The notes beneath the pieces are model-generated. The model was not told where the DNA came from and ran no database searches. It saw only the letters and a list, made by a program, of their open reading frames with translations. Positions 63,924 through 64,000 of a stretch of 64,000 bases of DNA are shown here, piece by piece. The stretch is taken from the NCBI GenBank assembly GCA_946553045.1, contig CAMNRO010000007.1, forward strand, positions 24,910 to 88,909, in the 5' to 3' direction. Position 1 is the stretch's first letter. Every line of letters begins with the position of its first letter. Made by a program: the position numbers and the translations under genes. Source of the stretch: an uncultured Porphyromonadaceae bacterium (lineage in GTDB: Bacteria > Bacteroidota > Bacteroidia > Bacteroidales > Muribaculaceae).

Positions 63924-64000
63924 GTTTTTAATCTTTTTTAAGATTGAAGGAAAAATTCCGATAAGAAGTGCAACGGGCATTTTCTCACTCCTCCTCAGGG

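Overview
The window is about 64 kb of a Bacteroidales chromosome. Evidence for this is direct: two adjacent SusC/SusD pairs, a hybrid two-component regulator (HTCS), a DUF4493/PCMD surface protein, and promoters with the Bacteroidetes -7 motif TAnnTTTG, three of them with TTTG 19 or 20 bases further upstream. Ribosome binding sites are weak or absent, as is usual in the phylum. The moderately GC-rich codon use and gene content would fit Muribaculaceae or a related family, but the family call is inference.

Left part (1-31.3 kb): mostly conserved housekeeping genes in tight operons. After the 3' end of a DUF4493/PCMD protein come dnaN, a DnaQ-like exonuclease, coaBC, a DUF4835 protein and recN, then rlmB, an ABC-F ATPase, an M13 peptidase lipoprotein, an orphan lipoprotein, pepT, miaA and nadC. 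A minus-strand aquaporin faces away from an orphan two-helix membrane protein. A long plus-strand operon follows (dedA, rpe, ftsK, lolA, trxB, ybaK, aroC, radical SAM) and converges at a shared terminator on the minus-strand operon ftsX, DUF3098, uppP, truB, queA.

Middle (31.3-34.3 kb): a minus-strand three-gene cluster that looks accessory. Two overlapping genes appear to encode the two halves of a YjbH-like exopolysaccharide-associated outer-membrane protein, in reversed order, followed by a lipoprotein with a carboxypeptidase-regulatory-like domain.

34.5-58.2 kb: a complete polysaccharide utilisation locus whose enzymes (two GH51, two GH43 of the endo-arabinanase type) point to arabinan. 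A minus-strand enzyme operon (GH43, GH51, GH51) is divergent from the HTCS gene, which is followed by a plus-strand operon: surface glycan-binding lipoprotein with a duplicated module, SusC, SusD, SusC, SusD, GH43. In the model, the surface GH43 enzymes cut arabinan, the lipoprotein and SusC/D pairs capture and import oligosaccharides, the GH51 enzymes release arabinose, and the HTCS senses an oligosaccharide and activates transcription. A direct repeat with 21-base spacing upstream of the plus-strand operon is a candidate HTCS operator.

Right end (58.2-64 kb): clpC (minus), prfA (plus), an AT-rich accessory lipoprotein (minus), tRNA-Gln(CTG) and rpsO (both minus). There is no rRNA, CRISPR array, insertion sequence, integrase or prophage gene, and no gene-free stretch longer than 300 bases. 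The best candidates for something undescribed are the split, order-reversed YjbH pair with its lipoprotein, the duplicated module of the glycan-binding protein, and the operator repeat.
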